Assembly: GCF_000264905.1 (NCBI RefSeq)
Contig: NW_006763136.1
Span: forward strand, 1,889,550 to 1,953,549
Reading direction: 5' to 3'
DNA: 64,000 nucleotides
Source of the DNA: Stereum hirsutum FP-91666 SS1
Taxonomy: Eukaryota > Basidiomycota > Agaricomycetes > Russulales > Stereaceae
The number at the start of each line of letters is the position of its first letter. Position 1 is the first letter of the stretch. The notes under the pieces are model-generated. The model made no database searches. It was not told the origin of the DNA and saw only the letters and a list, made by a program, of their open reading frames with translations. This document shows, one piece after another, positions 23,569 to 35,277 of this stretch. The translations under genes were made by a program, and so were the position numbers.

Positions 23569-25532
23569 TCATCCCGCTCTGTTCGTAAGCTGCGCTGCCT
23601 GCACGTCTGACATCATTCGAATCAGTCGACGCTCCTTCATGCTGGTCAACACCTCTTCGAGCTTCTTCACGCTTTCCTCCTTCGCAGGCACCCTTCCCGG
23701 GTCTTTTTCCATGCATCGAGACAAAAATTCACGGAGGTCGTAAACGCGAGGCAAAGTCGGCGGTTTTTGAGCGGGCTTTGGGTCAGCGTCCGTCGACGTC
23801 TGCGTCTCCGACTCCTCCGTATGGCCTTGTGAAGACTGTGCGTCCGCTCCAGAGCTACCAGTGTCGCTGAGGTCGACGAAGCCGTAGTACCCGGCGTCGA
23901 AAAAGCTCTGGCTATAGAAGAGGAGTATCCAGCCAGCGTTCACGCGGCGTGTATGTTTGGGGATAATCACGACATTTCTCTCATTCCACTTCGGAGTCTC
24001 CTCTTTCCCGTCGACGGTAATGGTGGTATCATCGCGGGATAAGGCAGCGCTGACGGCATACACGTTCTTCCCTGGGAAGTCGATGCTGGATTGGTGGGGG
24101 CCCCTGGCGACCGCATAGGGAGAGACTAGGTCGGTGAAGGCACGGACGACACGTTCCAGTGTAAAGAATGGGAGGCTGACTGTAAGACTGTCGTTGTACA
24201 TGCCGCGCGAGTCGATGGAGAAAGAGTGGGTCGGGGAGAGGCTGACGACAGGATAAAGTGTGAGGAAGAGGTCGTGGAGAATGTAAGAGAGATTCATGAA
24301 CAAGGTCGGACGGGAGCTGAGGAGTTTGTTCAGTTCGACGAGTCCGATGGATTGGCAGTTGAACAGATTGAGACGACGGAGAGAAGGTATGTCGGTGATG
24401 ATGCGCTCCAAGGCTGGGATGTCGAGACGACAGTTATGCGATACGTCAAGTGAGTCGACTCTTGGTTTCAGATGTGATACGAGCTGTACGACTTGGTCGG
24501 CGCTTAGCTGCAAATGAGAAAGATCCAATGATGTAGCCTCGGAATCAAGCTTGGTATTAGCAGCGAGGATCTTCGTCAGGAGCGGAATTCCCTCCGCAGG
24601 AACACCGTTCTCCATGAAAAGGTTGGAAAACATTGCTTTGACGACGGGGAGTCGATCGCGCTGCTCAAGGATCCGTTCAAGCGCAGTCGAGTCTTCACCA
24701 TCGAAGACAACGACTTTGATTGCGGGGACAATGGAAGTTTCGACAAGGTCTGCGATGTGTGTAGGCTTCTCGGAGTCGTCGTCCTGAGAGCGCTGGTCCC
24801 CTGCCTTTGCTCGAGGAGGCGCATATTCTTTCGGCCACGCTTGTGCGAGCATGTCGGCGGTCACGAGAGGTACACCATCAAGAAGGGCTATGGTCTCTTG
24901 GACATTCTTCTCGAGGGCATTGGCGTGGTCTTTCATCTTAGGATCATTTTCCGCTTTGTCTTCGATGGGATCTATGTATGGCACAGGGTAGTATGCCCTG
25001 CAGTAACTAGTGAGAGCGTATAGTCAGCGTTACACTGATAGGAAGTTCAAGGCCACGAACGTACCGAGAGGCGGTGAGTGGAGTCCACTGGGGGACGTCG
25101 CCGGCGGCCTCGAGGCCATAGGTGGACACGAAACAATATGCGGGAGAGGATGGGTTGGTTATGTCAATGACCTACGGACGCTCATCAGCCTGCACCTCCG
25201 TAGGAGGACTAAGGTGGATATTTGACCCACCGTTATACCATCGTTGTTGTCTACCGATGGTGTGCCACCGAGTATCGTGGATGTCAGTGACCGCTCAATA
25301 AAGACATTCAAGCGATGAACGCACCTCCGCCTCCACTACGCATGTTGGGGTTTAGTATGTCATTGTCAAAGCGAGTCCCACTAGTATAAGGCAGAGACGG
25401 ATCCTCGAGGTCTACGTTCCATGCTGTGTGCAACAAATAAGATATGTAGGCACAAGGAGCCCAAGAAAGGCTGTCGTGATCAGTCGGGATCGCAACTGGA
25501 GACCATCGATCCTGGACGGCAAGCAAGTCCAT
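23569..25532 (-). CDS. Leucine-rich-repeat protein of unknown function
   Basis: The large last exon (to stop near 23569) encodes about 470 residues. LRR-like segments follow a LxLSHLxL pattern: ATSLDLSHLQLSADQVVQLV, DSLDVSHNCRLDIPALERI, LRRLNLFNCQSIGLVELN. The C-terminal part ends with a coiled Lys/Glu stretch (KKLEEVLTSMKERR). Upstream exons read EDPSLPYTSGTRFDNDILNP, ILGGTPSVDNNDGIT, VIDITNPSSPAYCFVSTYG and YCRAYYPVPYIDP, joining in frame to the last exon. The true start is not settled. The first firm codons are near 25420, and an in-frame Met occurs at 25532. No signal peptide or known enzymatic motif. It looks like a conserved fungal protein whose role I do not know. Confidence 0.6.
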
Positions 25533-26060
25533 CTGAATGAGGGTCGAATTGATAGGTTGTTTTGCGAGCGATATGAAGCGATGGGTGGCGCGCAGAGGGA
25601 GACGGCCATAACACCACTGATGGTGCATGGCCGCAACGCAGCGATAGCGGATGGATTTGCCATCCTTGGAGCGAACGCGAGCGATGATAAAGACCTGATG
25701 GCGCTGACCCATGGGTGCTATGTTCCAGAAGGTGCCAGCGGTAGAGGTCAAGTTGAAGAGAGCAGTAAACCAGTGAGAAGAGAAGCCCTGGGCTATCGTG
25801 TAATATTTATACGATCGATCCGAGAACAAAAGGATCAGGAAGACCAAAGGCAGACAATGCAGAACCTTGTTTATCGCGATGACGTGACTCTGTCAACAGG
25901 AGCAATTATCGTCAACCAGAATGTTATAGAAAGCCAGTCCAAGTTTCCCGTGAGCAGAGTAGCCTTGAGGAAAGTATGTTAGCAGTCACAGAACAGAGCC
26001 TCCTGGGGAGGAGATAATGCTAGATGATGGGTTGGGTGAAGAGGACTTCAGTGGCGTAAG
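25533..26060. other. Upstream flank of LRR gene
   Basis: About 530 bp between the LRR gene start region and the CACTA-like element. It may hold the LRR gene promoter or an undetected first exon. Confidence 0.35.
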
Positions 26061-26390
26061 CACTTCGCCGGTGTCAACCTTTTCCCCTGGGAAAAGGTTC
26101 CCGAAAAGGCTCCCGAAAAGACTGTCTTTTCGGGTTTATTTGTGGCCCAGAAAATAATATGTTTATAATTCGGAAAATGTAACAGAAAGAATAGCCTTTT
26201 CCGGCAACTTTTCCACTCCATTGTTACTGAGGAAAAGCTTATCTTTTTGTGGAACAAAGGGTGTTGTTTGCTTTCAGGAAAATTTAATCTTTTCCTAGCA
26301 CCAAAAGGCTCTGAAAAAGTCATGTTTTCCAGGGTCTTTTCAACAACTCAAAAGGTAATGTTTTCCAGAACGAAAATCCAGCATTTTCTT

Positions 26391-26512
26391 GAGCAGAAAG
26401 GTGATCTTTTTGTGGTGTGGGCACGGTGTGGGCACTCAGGTGTGGGCACGGGTGGGCACTGTGTGGGCGCGGGCACGACATTTTCCCCCACAAAAAGATC
26501 ACCTTTCTGCTC
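26391..26512. repeat. Perfect 25 bp inverted repeat at centre of the element
   Basis: Bases 26391-26415 are exactly the reverse complement of 26488-26512, enclosing a 72 bp G-rich spacer. This is the innermost and best-preserved pairing of the CACTA-like foldback and could extrude as a stem. Confidence 0.9.
26413..26478 (+). repeat. GTGTGGGCAC minisatellite
   Basis: About five imperfect copies of a 10-14 bp unit with core GTGGGCAC, in the loop between the 25 bp arms. The strand is strongly G-rich, unlike the A/T-rich arms. Confidence 0.75.
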
Positions 26513-26842
26513 GGGAAAAGGCTAGATTTTTGTTTCATAAAATATTTCCTTTTCAGTCGTTGAAAAGGCATTGGAAAAATCAACATTTTCCAAGCCCTTT
26601 GACTCTCGGAAGAGACTGTGTTTTCCCGGTGGTAAACAAAGGCTTTTATTCCACAAAAAGAGAAGACTTTTGCAGAGAACGATAGAGCGAAAAACGTGCC
26701 GGAAAAGCCGGTCTTTTCTATTCCATTTCCTGGGCTGAAAATACAGTATTTTCTGTCATGTAATTACATTGGAAAAGACAATCTTTTCCCCTGCCTTTTT
26801 GGGGACCTTTTCCCAGTGGAAAAGGGTGCCACCGGCAAAGTG

Positions 26843-27366
26843 AAGTACGTACTGAATAAATCGGTGCCACCTTGCGCAAGATTTGAAATTACGACGCCAC
26901 CGCAACAGGCGATCTTCCCGGATTTTCTGCCTGTCCTTTACTGCTGCCAGCTCCAAGACTATCATGTATAGTCGAACCATCTCGATCATGATACATTCTG
27001 AGATCTTGGACCTCCTTAACAGCAGAATCAACAAATGTCTCAAGGCACTCGCAGAACTGCCTCCCCCTCGTTGTATCAAGGCAACATACTCTCATGGAGT
27101 CGCTCCACAGCGCCAGTTCCAAGACTTGAAATATCCTGTTCATGACGAAAGGCTTGGGCACGACTGCTCCTTATCCTCGGTCTATAAAACCTGTCTGTGT
27201 AGCGTCTGTTGCTGGTGTCCCGCTTCCCCACACATCTCTGGCTGTATCGCTCTGCTCACAACTCCGAGTCACGACCAACTGCATCTTATCCGTGCAACGA
27301 ACCTTGTTAATCTTACCTGGAAGTTAAAGAATTAGTATCTCATCCTATTCATCTCAAGCTTGTGTC
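26843..27366. other. Upstream flank of GH128 gene
   Basis: About 520 bp between the transposon end and the GH128 start, probably the glucanase promoter. No gene seen. Confidence 0.4.
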
Positions 27367-28667
27367 ATGATTCCTCCCATCCTGTCCTGTGTTTGCCTTC
27401 TTGCCATTTTCCCTCCATTCTCCCAGGCGCGGCCATCAAGTCCAACATTGCGAGCGCCACATCTCGAAACGCGAGACGTGACCAACTCGTCGAAGGCAGG
27501 ACTTGCCTGGGCCAATGGGAAATGGGTGGATATGAAGCAGTATGAGAGTACAGGAAAAGTTTCCTGGTGCGTACTACATTCTTGCCGTCCGGATCCAAAT
27601 AATTAACGGGGCTGCGCTGAACGACAGGTATTATACGTGGGGCCCTGACCCAGTTGACGGTGCTACTATTGAGTTTGTCCCAATGTTCTGGGGATCCAAG
27701 GACATAGATGACTGGCAAAGTTCTATCAACTCGACCATCAGCGAGCTCGACGTCAAAGCCATCCTTGGATTCAACGAGTTCGTCGTCCCTTCTAGCTTCC
27801 ACCACCCATTCAATTGTTCCGGCGCCACAGCGTTATTAACTTACATTCATAGGCCACAACAGTCTGGCCAATCCAACCTCACTCCCTCTGACGGTGCCTC
27901 CCTCTGGCAAACCTACATCGAACCCCTCAAATCCGCCAATCCATCCCTGCGACTCGGATCACCAGCCCCGTCAAGCGCGCCTTCCGGAAAGACCTGGCTC
28001 CAAGAATGGCTGAGCGCATGCAACGGCGGGTGTACTCCGGACTTCATCGCGTTGCATTGGTACGATGTGAATGCGACGGCCTTTATCGAGTATCTAGAAG
28101 ATTTCCACGATACGTTTGGGTTGGATCTGTGGGTTACGGAGTGGGCTTGTCAGGTGAGTGAGAGTTTCGGTTGAAAGTTGGGTGGCGGTGGCGGGTGGCG
28201 CAGTGTACTTAGACCTGGAAGCTAATTGCAACTGCTGTCTCGAACTTTTATCTAGAACTTCAACGACGAGAATGCTCAGTGCTCACAGGAAGATGTAGAA
28301 GAATTCTTGAATACCACCCAGTCCTACATGGACTCTTCGTCTTTCGTCGAACGATATGCCTGGTTCGGAGCCATGGAGAACCTTCAAGGAGTCAACACCG
28401 TATGTTTCCACCAATCCCTTCAGACCTCAGATTCGTCATATCGAAACCTCCATGCCGTCATGGTTTATGTTCCATAGCTGACAATGAGGCACGGTTATAT
28501 AGGACAACGCACTCATGGACTCGAAAGGCGATATCAATGACCTGGGCGAGCAATACATCGGTGGAAACGCTACGACCCATTCGAGCGGTGCTCCTCCCAC
28601 GTTCGACCCCACCCTCGGAATGATAACCTGGGCTATGTTTACGACCGTCGCTGTGCTGTCGTGGTAG
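27367..28667 (+). CDS. GH128 glycoside hydrolase (asl1-type), probable GPI protein
   Basis: Predicted endo-beta-1,3-glucanase acting on the cell wall. It starts MIPPILSCVCLLAIFPPFSQ, a signal peptide. The domain has KAGLAWANGKWVDM, KVSWYYTWGPDPVDG across intron 1, FVPMFWGSKDIDDW, and AILGFNE spliced to PQQSGQSNLTPSDGA, placing the acid/base Glu in GFNEP. ALHWYDVNATAFIEYLEDF follows, then the second catalytic Glu in LWVTEWACQNF. The remaining exons give ERYAWFGAMENLQGVNT and the C-terminus. A Ser/Thr/Pro linker (NATTHSSGAPPTFDP) and a hydrophobic end (LGMITWAMFTTVAVLSW) suggest GPI attachment. Stop TAG at 28665. Confidence 0.88.
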
Positions 28668-30762
28668 ACGGAATAGCGATGATGGACTATTTTCTTTTGG
28701 ATTTATGGACTTATATTCACGATGAGGGCGTCGTACGTGTACGACGTCAATGTTATGACTTTACCTTTGCTTCAATGACTTCTCCAGTTGCTGTAGAGAT
28801 GATACACTGGCACGTATTCTCTTGATACCCTTCTTGTATACCTACCTAATATCGATCTTGGTCAGATGTATATACCATTACCTTTACGCATATGAATATC
28901 TTCCGTGTTGATGATCGTGATCATGGTCCGGTGCTGTCCCTGGTGGCTTTACTCGAAACCGCCCTCTGGAATACGAGAAAAAGAAGGGATCTAAATATAA
29001 CACTTATGTGCGGTAAACTATATTCTTGGATGGGCCTGACGAGACGTCTGTATGTACCGACATAAAATCGAGGGTCGACAGTGAGACTAAGTGGGTCGAA
29101 GGCCGTCCCTTCTGTCTTTTCCTGCCGATGGTGTGCCAAAACTAAAATCCCAGGAGGCTATTCTAGACCGCCCAGCTTCGCCACAATTTTATCCGACTCG
29201 AGTCCTATGGCGACATTGAAAGAACCCAAATGTGGCTGACCTTGATTCGTCAGTGAGTGGGCCGCACAAACAGTAGCCCAAGGAAGCAACGGACGGCTCA
29301 ACACGCCAGGAGGCTAGTCGTATCGTCATCTTTTCGGAGTGAGGATAGGTATGCAACCTAAAACCACCGCCAAGAAAATATGGGCCGGACGCTGTGGCAA
29401 GACAGACAGTCGTCGACACAAAGCTGTCTCGTCCGTTATGTAGAGCATCATTGTGGGTTCTGGCTCCAACATTGTCCAAACCTCGTCGGCGGTGCGTGTG
29501 GTTCAACATGGTCCGTGCCGTGACCCACCAATGGCATTGATGATGACAGTTGGCACCACCGTTGACGCCTGCGGAGAATCCAACCAGTGGGAATCACTAG
29601 AAAACAGTAAGAAGAACACATACTTTAGGACGCGGTCCGGGGATTGAATACATGTAGAAAAGACGAAGTTGGGAGAGAGTTGACTAGCACGGGCCTCGGA
29701 GATACTTGCTTTAGCCTCGTGTGAGCTCATGAGAGCGTACCCCAATCACCGTGTAAAATATGTGCAGGAAACTAACGTACAATCTTGGATGTCGAGGATG
29801 AGCAATATTCTGACGACAAACGTGCAACATGGTGCTACTCGGTTAGACCCTCCATGCGTGGCATCAACTTTCAGGGGTCGGTTGTCGACACATATGTATG
29901 GGCCACTGCGTGAGGAGAAGGTGCGTGAGCGAGATCGATTACCGACGTACAAGTAGGGAACTCCTAGGTGCTCTAGAGGGTGCTGTTTACCTTTATGGTG
30001 ACCGTCGCTGATCCCGCAACAAGTGGTGTGAAAAAAAATAGATCTAGGTGAATGGCTGTGTGAGCGTGAACACGCAAGCTGGCCGGGGCAGAAAGGCACT
30101 TCTGGGATGAAAGGGCAAGATGAAACCATTGTGCGTCAGATGGGGCGGTCCTGAGGTCATGAAGATCATAAAGTGTGCATCACTTGCCATCTTCCATTTG
30201 GTAGGCGGTCTGCCGTTATGTACCATGCGCGGCCTATGAACACCCGCTGCCAGCACACGGATAAAGCGCAACGCAACTCTAATTGCTGGTTGAAACGTGT
30301 GAGTGGATGGTGGTCAGGATATTTCGAGCTGCAAAACACACTTGAAGCCTATGTTTGCGCCATTCATTGAACAAGGCAAGAAGGCGCGGATGTTCCATTG
30401 TCCTTCTGGCGAAAAGATGGGGTCATTCCGAGTCGGACGGGGACCTAGAATAAACTGACGCGTTCGAACGAGCCGACTAAAAGACGAGAGAGGTGCGTTT
30501 GGAGGGGTAATAGCGACCACGGTGGACGAGGTCAGAGGTTGTTTGTGGACGCCGTGTTGGTCCGTTGAGTCCGAGTTGAGTCAATTACCCCGCATTTTGA
30601 TCGCTGCCACGTGCGGCGAATTTGCATTACGAAGAGTTTATAAGATCGGCGGGACGTCGAGTTCCTGGCCGAACGTATAAAACCTTCTCGCGCGCATTTC
30701 TTCATCGCGCTCTTCCTGCTCTCCCCGACCACTCCTCCGCAGACACACCTCAATTTTATTTG
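28668..30762. other. Intergenic 2.1 kb
   Basis: 3' flank of GH128 and promoter of the F-box-like gene. Only short open frames without family features were seen. Confidence 0.4.
30676..30682 (+). promoter_or_regulatory. Possible TATA box
   Basis: TATAAAA lies 87 nt before the start codon of the F-box-like gene and is followed by a pyrimidine-rich leader. Position fits a core promoter, but this is sequence likeness only. Confidence 0.35.
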
Positions 30763-33348
30763 ATGCCCACATCTTGCGTCGCCTCATACCCCCAAGAGCT
30801 TCTTGCTACTATCTGCGCTCACATATTTGCGGCAGGCTCACCCACGCCGCCCGAGTCCACTTCGCTCGACCCTCTCTATCTTTCCGACTTCGACACACAA
30901 GTACCCACAAAATTTCCTTCCTCCTACCCTGCGGCTAACTGGTCTGAACCAGTTTCTCGCCGCACCCTCGCCAACCTTTGCCTTGTCAACCACGCCTGGT
31001 ACGAAGCAGCAAAGCCATGGCTGTGGCGTCGTGTAGAGGTTCGCCTGCCTCGGAGTTGGTTGTCCTTGGTCGAAGAAATTGCGGGAGGTGACGATGAAGA
31101 AGTTAATGCAGAGCAGACTGCCCGAGTTATCGGCAAGTCTATTCAAGATGCTGCTCAAGCCGCTGCTCTTAGCGCAGCCACCCCTTTCGGTATCGTCCTT
31201 GGAGAGGGTCATCCACGACTGGATGACGAGGCGACTTTGAAGATGAAGGAGCGGATCCTCGAGTCACTCAGCGGGCCAGGCAGCTCTATACCACCGGAAC
31301 TCCTCTCACCTCCCGCTTCCCGTGAGCCGAGTCCGAAGAGACCAAGGCAGAAGAGCAAGTCTCCTGCTCGGTGGACCCTTATGCGTTCCATTACCACTGC
31401 CGTTCAAGACCTCGTAGGGCGTTCGGAGCACGGTATATACGGTATGTTTATATCCGCGTTTGTCACCTCCCTTTGACTTACCGGCATTAACTGACAATTG
31501 ATGTCTGCCTCGTGATCTGGTTTGTCTCATGTCTGTGGTCGGCGCCACAATTTAGTTCCGGCTATGCATGACCCCCGTCCTGGCAGATTCGTTCGACATC
31601 TCGACTTCAATCATTTCAGAACGATTGGTATGCGTCGCTCCGTCGAGGAGGGTGTCAACAGCCGGTTTGTGACCGGCACGAGGCTCGAGGCCCTACTTAA
31701 AGTAAGTCTCAGGCGTAGTTTTTGGAAGCACCGGCTCATCCCTTTTGCTCCATAGGAAACGCCCAATCTCTCTGCGTTTGGCGCCACTGAGTACATGGAC
31801 GGTGCACTGACTTTGCCGGTTCTCAAGGAGCTTTTCCTGAGAGGCGAGCCGTCTCGTGGACGCGGACAGCCGCTCCGAGGCCGGGGGCTTGTCCTTGATG
31901 ATCCCAATGACTCCGAAGCCGAAGATATTGCTCGACGGCGCGAGTGCAAGGAACTTGAAGCTATTGACCTCACCGGTTGCGTCAGTGCTGTCTTTGTCAA
32001 CGCACTGACCGAGTTCGTCAACACCTGTCTTATTCCCACACCCGAATCAGACTCTGCGTCTTCTACATCCAGTGACGAAGAAGATGGCGACTCCTCTTTC
32101 GACCGTACGCGGTCGACACGTTCCCGAGCATCAAGACGGCATAAAGTCGAACCGCTCACTTTCCCTGGTATCCAGCGTCTTAACCTCCGCGGTACCAAAT
32201 CTATATCACCACAGATTCTCCAACCATTCGTCCTCGCCTTCACCAATCTCACTCATCTCGACCTCTCCTGTACGCGTATTGCCCCCGAATTACTCTCAGA
32301 ACTTTCGACCTCCTCCACTCTCCGTCTCAAATCACTCTCCCTTGGCCGCTGCATCCGTCTTACGGGTGCCAGCATTCGCGATTTCCTCGTCTATGCTCCT
32401 GCAACACGCGATATAACCGAGTTGAGCCTCTACGGCGACGGAACATTCCCCTGTCCACTCTCCAAGGATGAGCTTCGCGAACTGCTCACCTCCGCGCCAT
32501 GCTTCACCAGCAGCAACCTCGTTTACCTCGACCTTTCAAGCGCCCTCCTTGACCGTGAGATCCTGGACAAGATCCCACCCCAGCCGCGTCTCAGATCACT
32601 CGGCCTCTCATCCATCCCGGATCTTAGTCTCGAGGCAGTAGCGACCTTTCTCAAGAAACAAGCTCCGAACGTAGAAGTGCTCGCACTCCTCGGCACGTCA
32701 CCCGAGCTGGGCTATGGCGACTTGCCCGTCCCCGGTCCTGGCCAGGCCACGGCGAACGGACCGGGCGGCGTAGGTGCCACATTGCGTCGTGTACCACTTC
32801 GTCAGGCTTCGATGAACATTCACGCGCACATCATCCGACCACTGTGCACCCCTCCGTACTCGTCTAACCTCTTCTCATCACCTGGGAAGTCGAAGCCCAA
32901 AAGCGCACCGACAAGGCTTAGGGTCGTTGAGCTTGCTACGCCCCTTCTGGCGGCGCTGGGTGCCGGGGCAGGAAGTTGGAAGATCGTCAAGAGTAAGGGT
33001 GGAAGGGGGTGGTATGTCGATACGGCGAGTGGATGGATCGCGAGTGGGGACGGAGAGGATGGGGAGTCTGTATTCAGGCGAGATTTGGAGATGGGACACC
33101 CGTGGAGGACGATGGTGGAGAAGTTGGCGGAGGCGAACGGGAATGTGAGCAGTGGGGTGGGTTGGCATGCGAGGAAGATGGAGGTGAGCGCGCTTCTCGT
33201 CTGTTTCAAGATTCTGCTCAAGTGCCTTGTTTATGGACGTTTTATGCTGACCTATTCTCTGGATTTGTTGTAGGTTCTGCATGGGCATGGGTTACTCGGC
33301 CGTGAAGATGGGCTGTACGGTGCAGTATCATTCGCATACCAAGGTTAA
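30763..33348 (+). CDS. F-box-like protein with leucine-rich repeats
   Basis: Long protein, about 770 residues. It starts MPTSCVASYPQELLATICAH, an F-box-like N-terminus that continues to RRTLANLCLVNHAWYEAAKP, with the LCLVNxxWYxxAxPxLW signature usual in fungal F-box proteins. After a disordered, basic segment the LRR part runs through HLDFNHFRTIG, LEAIDLTGCVSAVFV, IQRLNLRGTKSIS, LTHLDLSCTRIAPELLSEL, LKSLSLGRCIRLTGASI and LVYLDLSSALLDREILDKI. An acidic Ser-rich insert (DSASSTSSDEEDGDSS) interrupts it. Introns are few. The last exon ends SFAYQG with TAA at 33346. Expected role is substrate adaptor of an SCF ubiquitin ligase, with target unknown. A Met further upstream in the same frame (30622) seems too early. 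Confidence 0.75.
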
Positions 33349-34114
33349 TTCCGTCATAGGTCGCACCATCGATGATAATGATGAACAAACTCATAAACGT
33401 GCGATTACCCACGCCATTTTTCCTTTTTGAATGTACTATCTTCTTACTCTCAAGCCTCGCTATGTACGAACGGCGGCGATTGCAACCTGTTTTTGTTATG
33501 CTCTCGTCCATGCTTTCATCCACTTCATTTTTCCACGTTCTAACAACCATGACTCTCGGTGTTTATTGCTACGTGCCTCGAAGTTGCCATTCTACGTCTC
33601 ACTGGGTTTAATGGGGTCCTGACCCTCGGCGTCGTCCTTACGCACTGTCATATATTTGTTCATGCTAGCCAGCTTTCCATCTCTCTGCCCCAACACATCT
33701 TTTGACTATCTTTCATGTATGTACACGAGTTTAATACCATTTAATCATCATCATTTGATCCACCACTCCGAGCATTTTGGAGGGCGTTGCGGGAAGGTTA
33801 GTGTGGCATGCCCGCCACACACCAAAAGAATGTTGGACTGGTATGCGGAAGATTCCGGATCACGCCAATCGTTCACACGCGTCGCGTTCGAGCTCGCTAC
33901 AAGCGCTCGTGGACGTCTGCTCTAACTTGTCCCTGCCAAAAACACGACTCTTCCACCGATTTACATGGTTATGTAGCAGATGCTAGGAGACATCGTCGAA
34001 GACCGAGTTCGCTGCGTTCTCGTTCTCTTTTCACTCTCCCCCAAGTCATTCGTCTCATGATCTTCCCCGGCCTGTTGCTCACACCTCCAACATACGACCT
34101 CGGTAGTAGAGGGC
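33349..34114. other. Convergent intergenic region
   Basis: Between the convergent F-box-like and HCCA-isomerase-like genes. AT-rich 3' flanks, no gene seen. Confidence 0.4.
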
Positions 34115-34852
34115 TTATGATGATTCGCTGCCTCGCGCATGCGCCAACAACTTTGTGATCTCCTCGTCGACGAAATCTAGGCGATCCATTCCCCAGAATA
34201 TCTCTCCGTTGACAGCATAAGTCGGTGTCCCAAAGATGCCTAAGGGTACCAGGACTGTTAGACTTCACACCAACAATGTCACTCAGTATGAATACTCACC
34301 AAGTGTTTCTGCATCCTCGAAGTTCTTCTTCCATTGCTTCACTGCCTCATCGTCTTCCACGTCCCTCTTATCCACGACGATTTCTAGAACGTCTGCTTCG
34401 TCGATTCCCTTCACTGTCCTCGCAACTTTCCTCAAACTCTCCAAGTCGCCAATATTGCCCTCTTCAACCCACAGCAGTCTTTGTACCCGTTCCGAAAAGT
34501 CTAGCACTCTGTCGTCTCCTACGCCATACTTGAATTGAAAGCGAATGATGGCCTGTGCAGATATCTCGATAGCCCGTGGCGGGAGAGGGTAGAATTTTGG
34601 TTTGCCGTTTAGGGGGAAATTGAGACGAGCAGCCCAGCGTGAAAGTTCGAGAGCATGGTAGTTCTGGCGAGCGACGGGACGAGTACGGAGGGGGATACCG
34701 CCGTTGGCCTCGATGAGCAGGATAGGGCGCAGAATGAGAGGCAGATTGTGTTTGCGAGCTATCTCGCGGGCTCGGGGTGCACCGAATGTTGCCCAGGGGG
34801 AGCTGACTCCATAGAAAACTTCGAAAGTAACGGGTGAGGTTTGGGCTGCCAT
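34115..34852 (-). CDS. DsbA-fold 2-hydroxychromene-2-carboxylate isomerase / GST-kappa-like
   Basis: Starts MAAQTSPVTFEVFYGV and continues SSPWATFGAPRAREIARKHN, matching the FxSPWxYL active-site region of the HCCA isomerase/GST kappa family, with Ser in place of the DsbA cysteines. PILLIEANGGIPLRTRP and YHALELSRWAARLNFPL follow, then the helical insert. A 59 nt intron (34241-34299) joins ETLG to IFGTPTYAVNGEIFWGMDRL, the cis-Pro loop typical of thioredoxin folds. It ends HARGSESS, stop TAA at 34115. Length is about 225 residues, normal for the family. Likely glutathione-dependent, in mitochondria or peroxisomes in other organisms. No targeting signal is evident here. Confidence 0.82.
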
Positions 34853-35277
34853 TGTGCGTGAAGGTGACGGAGGAGACGAGAGGGGCTGAGTCTGTCGAAA
34901 ATCATCGATGCGGTTTAAGTATTTGACAATTCGGAGGCATCACCACATCTGTCGACATCAGTCGGCATTCCCGATGCTGGTGCTGCTCAACGGCGGATAT
35001 GTCGTCATTATACCTTATTATTATGTTGCATCTACGAGAAGTGAACATTCAAAACGATTCAAATAAGACACCTAGAGAAAGCCGACGCCCATATCAAGAG
35101 CAGACAAATAGCGGCCAGATGCCGAGCTGTGCCGCGCTCGAACACGACGCACGTGACCGCGATGAAGCAATAATATGGCGCGCGGTGGGCACGCGTTCCT
35201 TTTGACTCCTTCCCTCATCTCCTCATCTACCTGGCTCTTACCTCTCACTTCATTCCCACTTAGCATTCTTTCGTAGA
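34853..35277. other. Divergent promoter region
   Basis: Between the divergent HCCA-isomerase-like gene and the SNF2 gene. No gene seen. Confidence 0.4.

Larger units (their letters stand above)
26061..26842. mobile_element. CACTA-like non-autonomous foldback transposon
   Basis: A 782 bp element with terminal inverted repeats beginning CACTTCGCCGGTG on the left and CACTTTGCCGGTG (reverse complement) on the right. Over the outer 42 positions only 5 differ. AAG flanks both sides (26058-26060 and 26843-26845), a 3 bp target duplication. CACT termini with 3 bp duplications are the mark of the CACTA/EnSpm superfamily. The whole interior is a loose palindrome: the two halves align along their length with repeated CTTTTCC/GGAAAAG blocks, like subterminal transposase-binding repeats. 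No transposase is encoded, so movement would need a partner elsewhere. It is inserted between the LRR gene and the GH128 gene. Confidence 0.75.

Noticed and set aside
26389..26685. Open frames inside the CACTA-like element
   Set aside because: They arise from the A/T-rich repeats and palindrome and have no transposase features.
31611..32252. 213-codon minus-strand open frame
   Set aside because: Antisense shadow of the F-box/LRR exon. Arg/Ser-rich as expected from a complementary strand of Ser/Glu codons.
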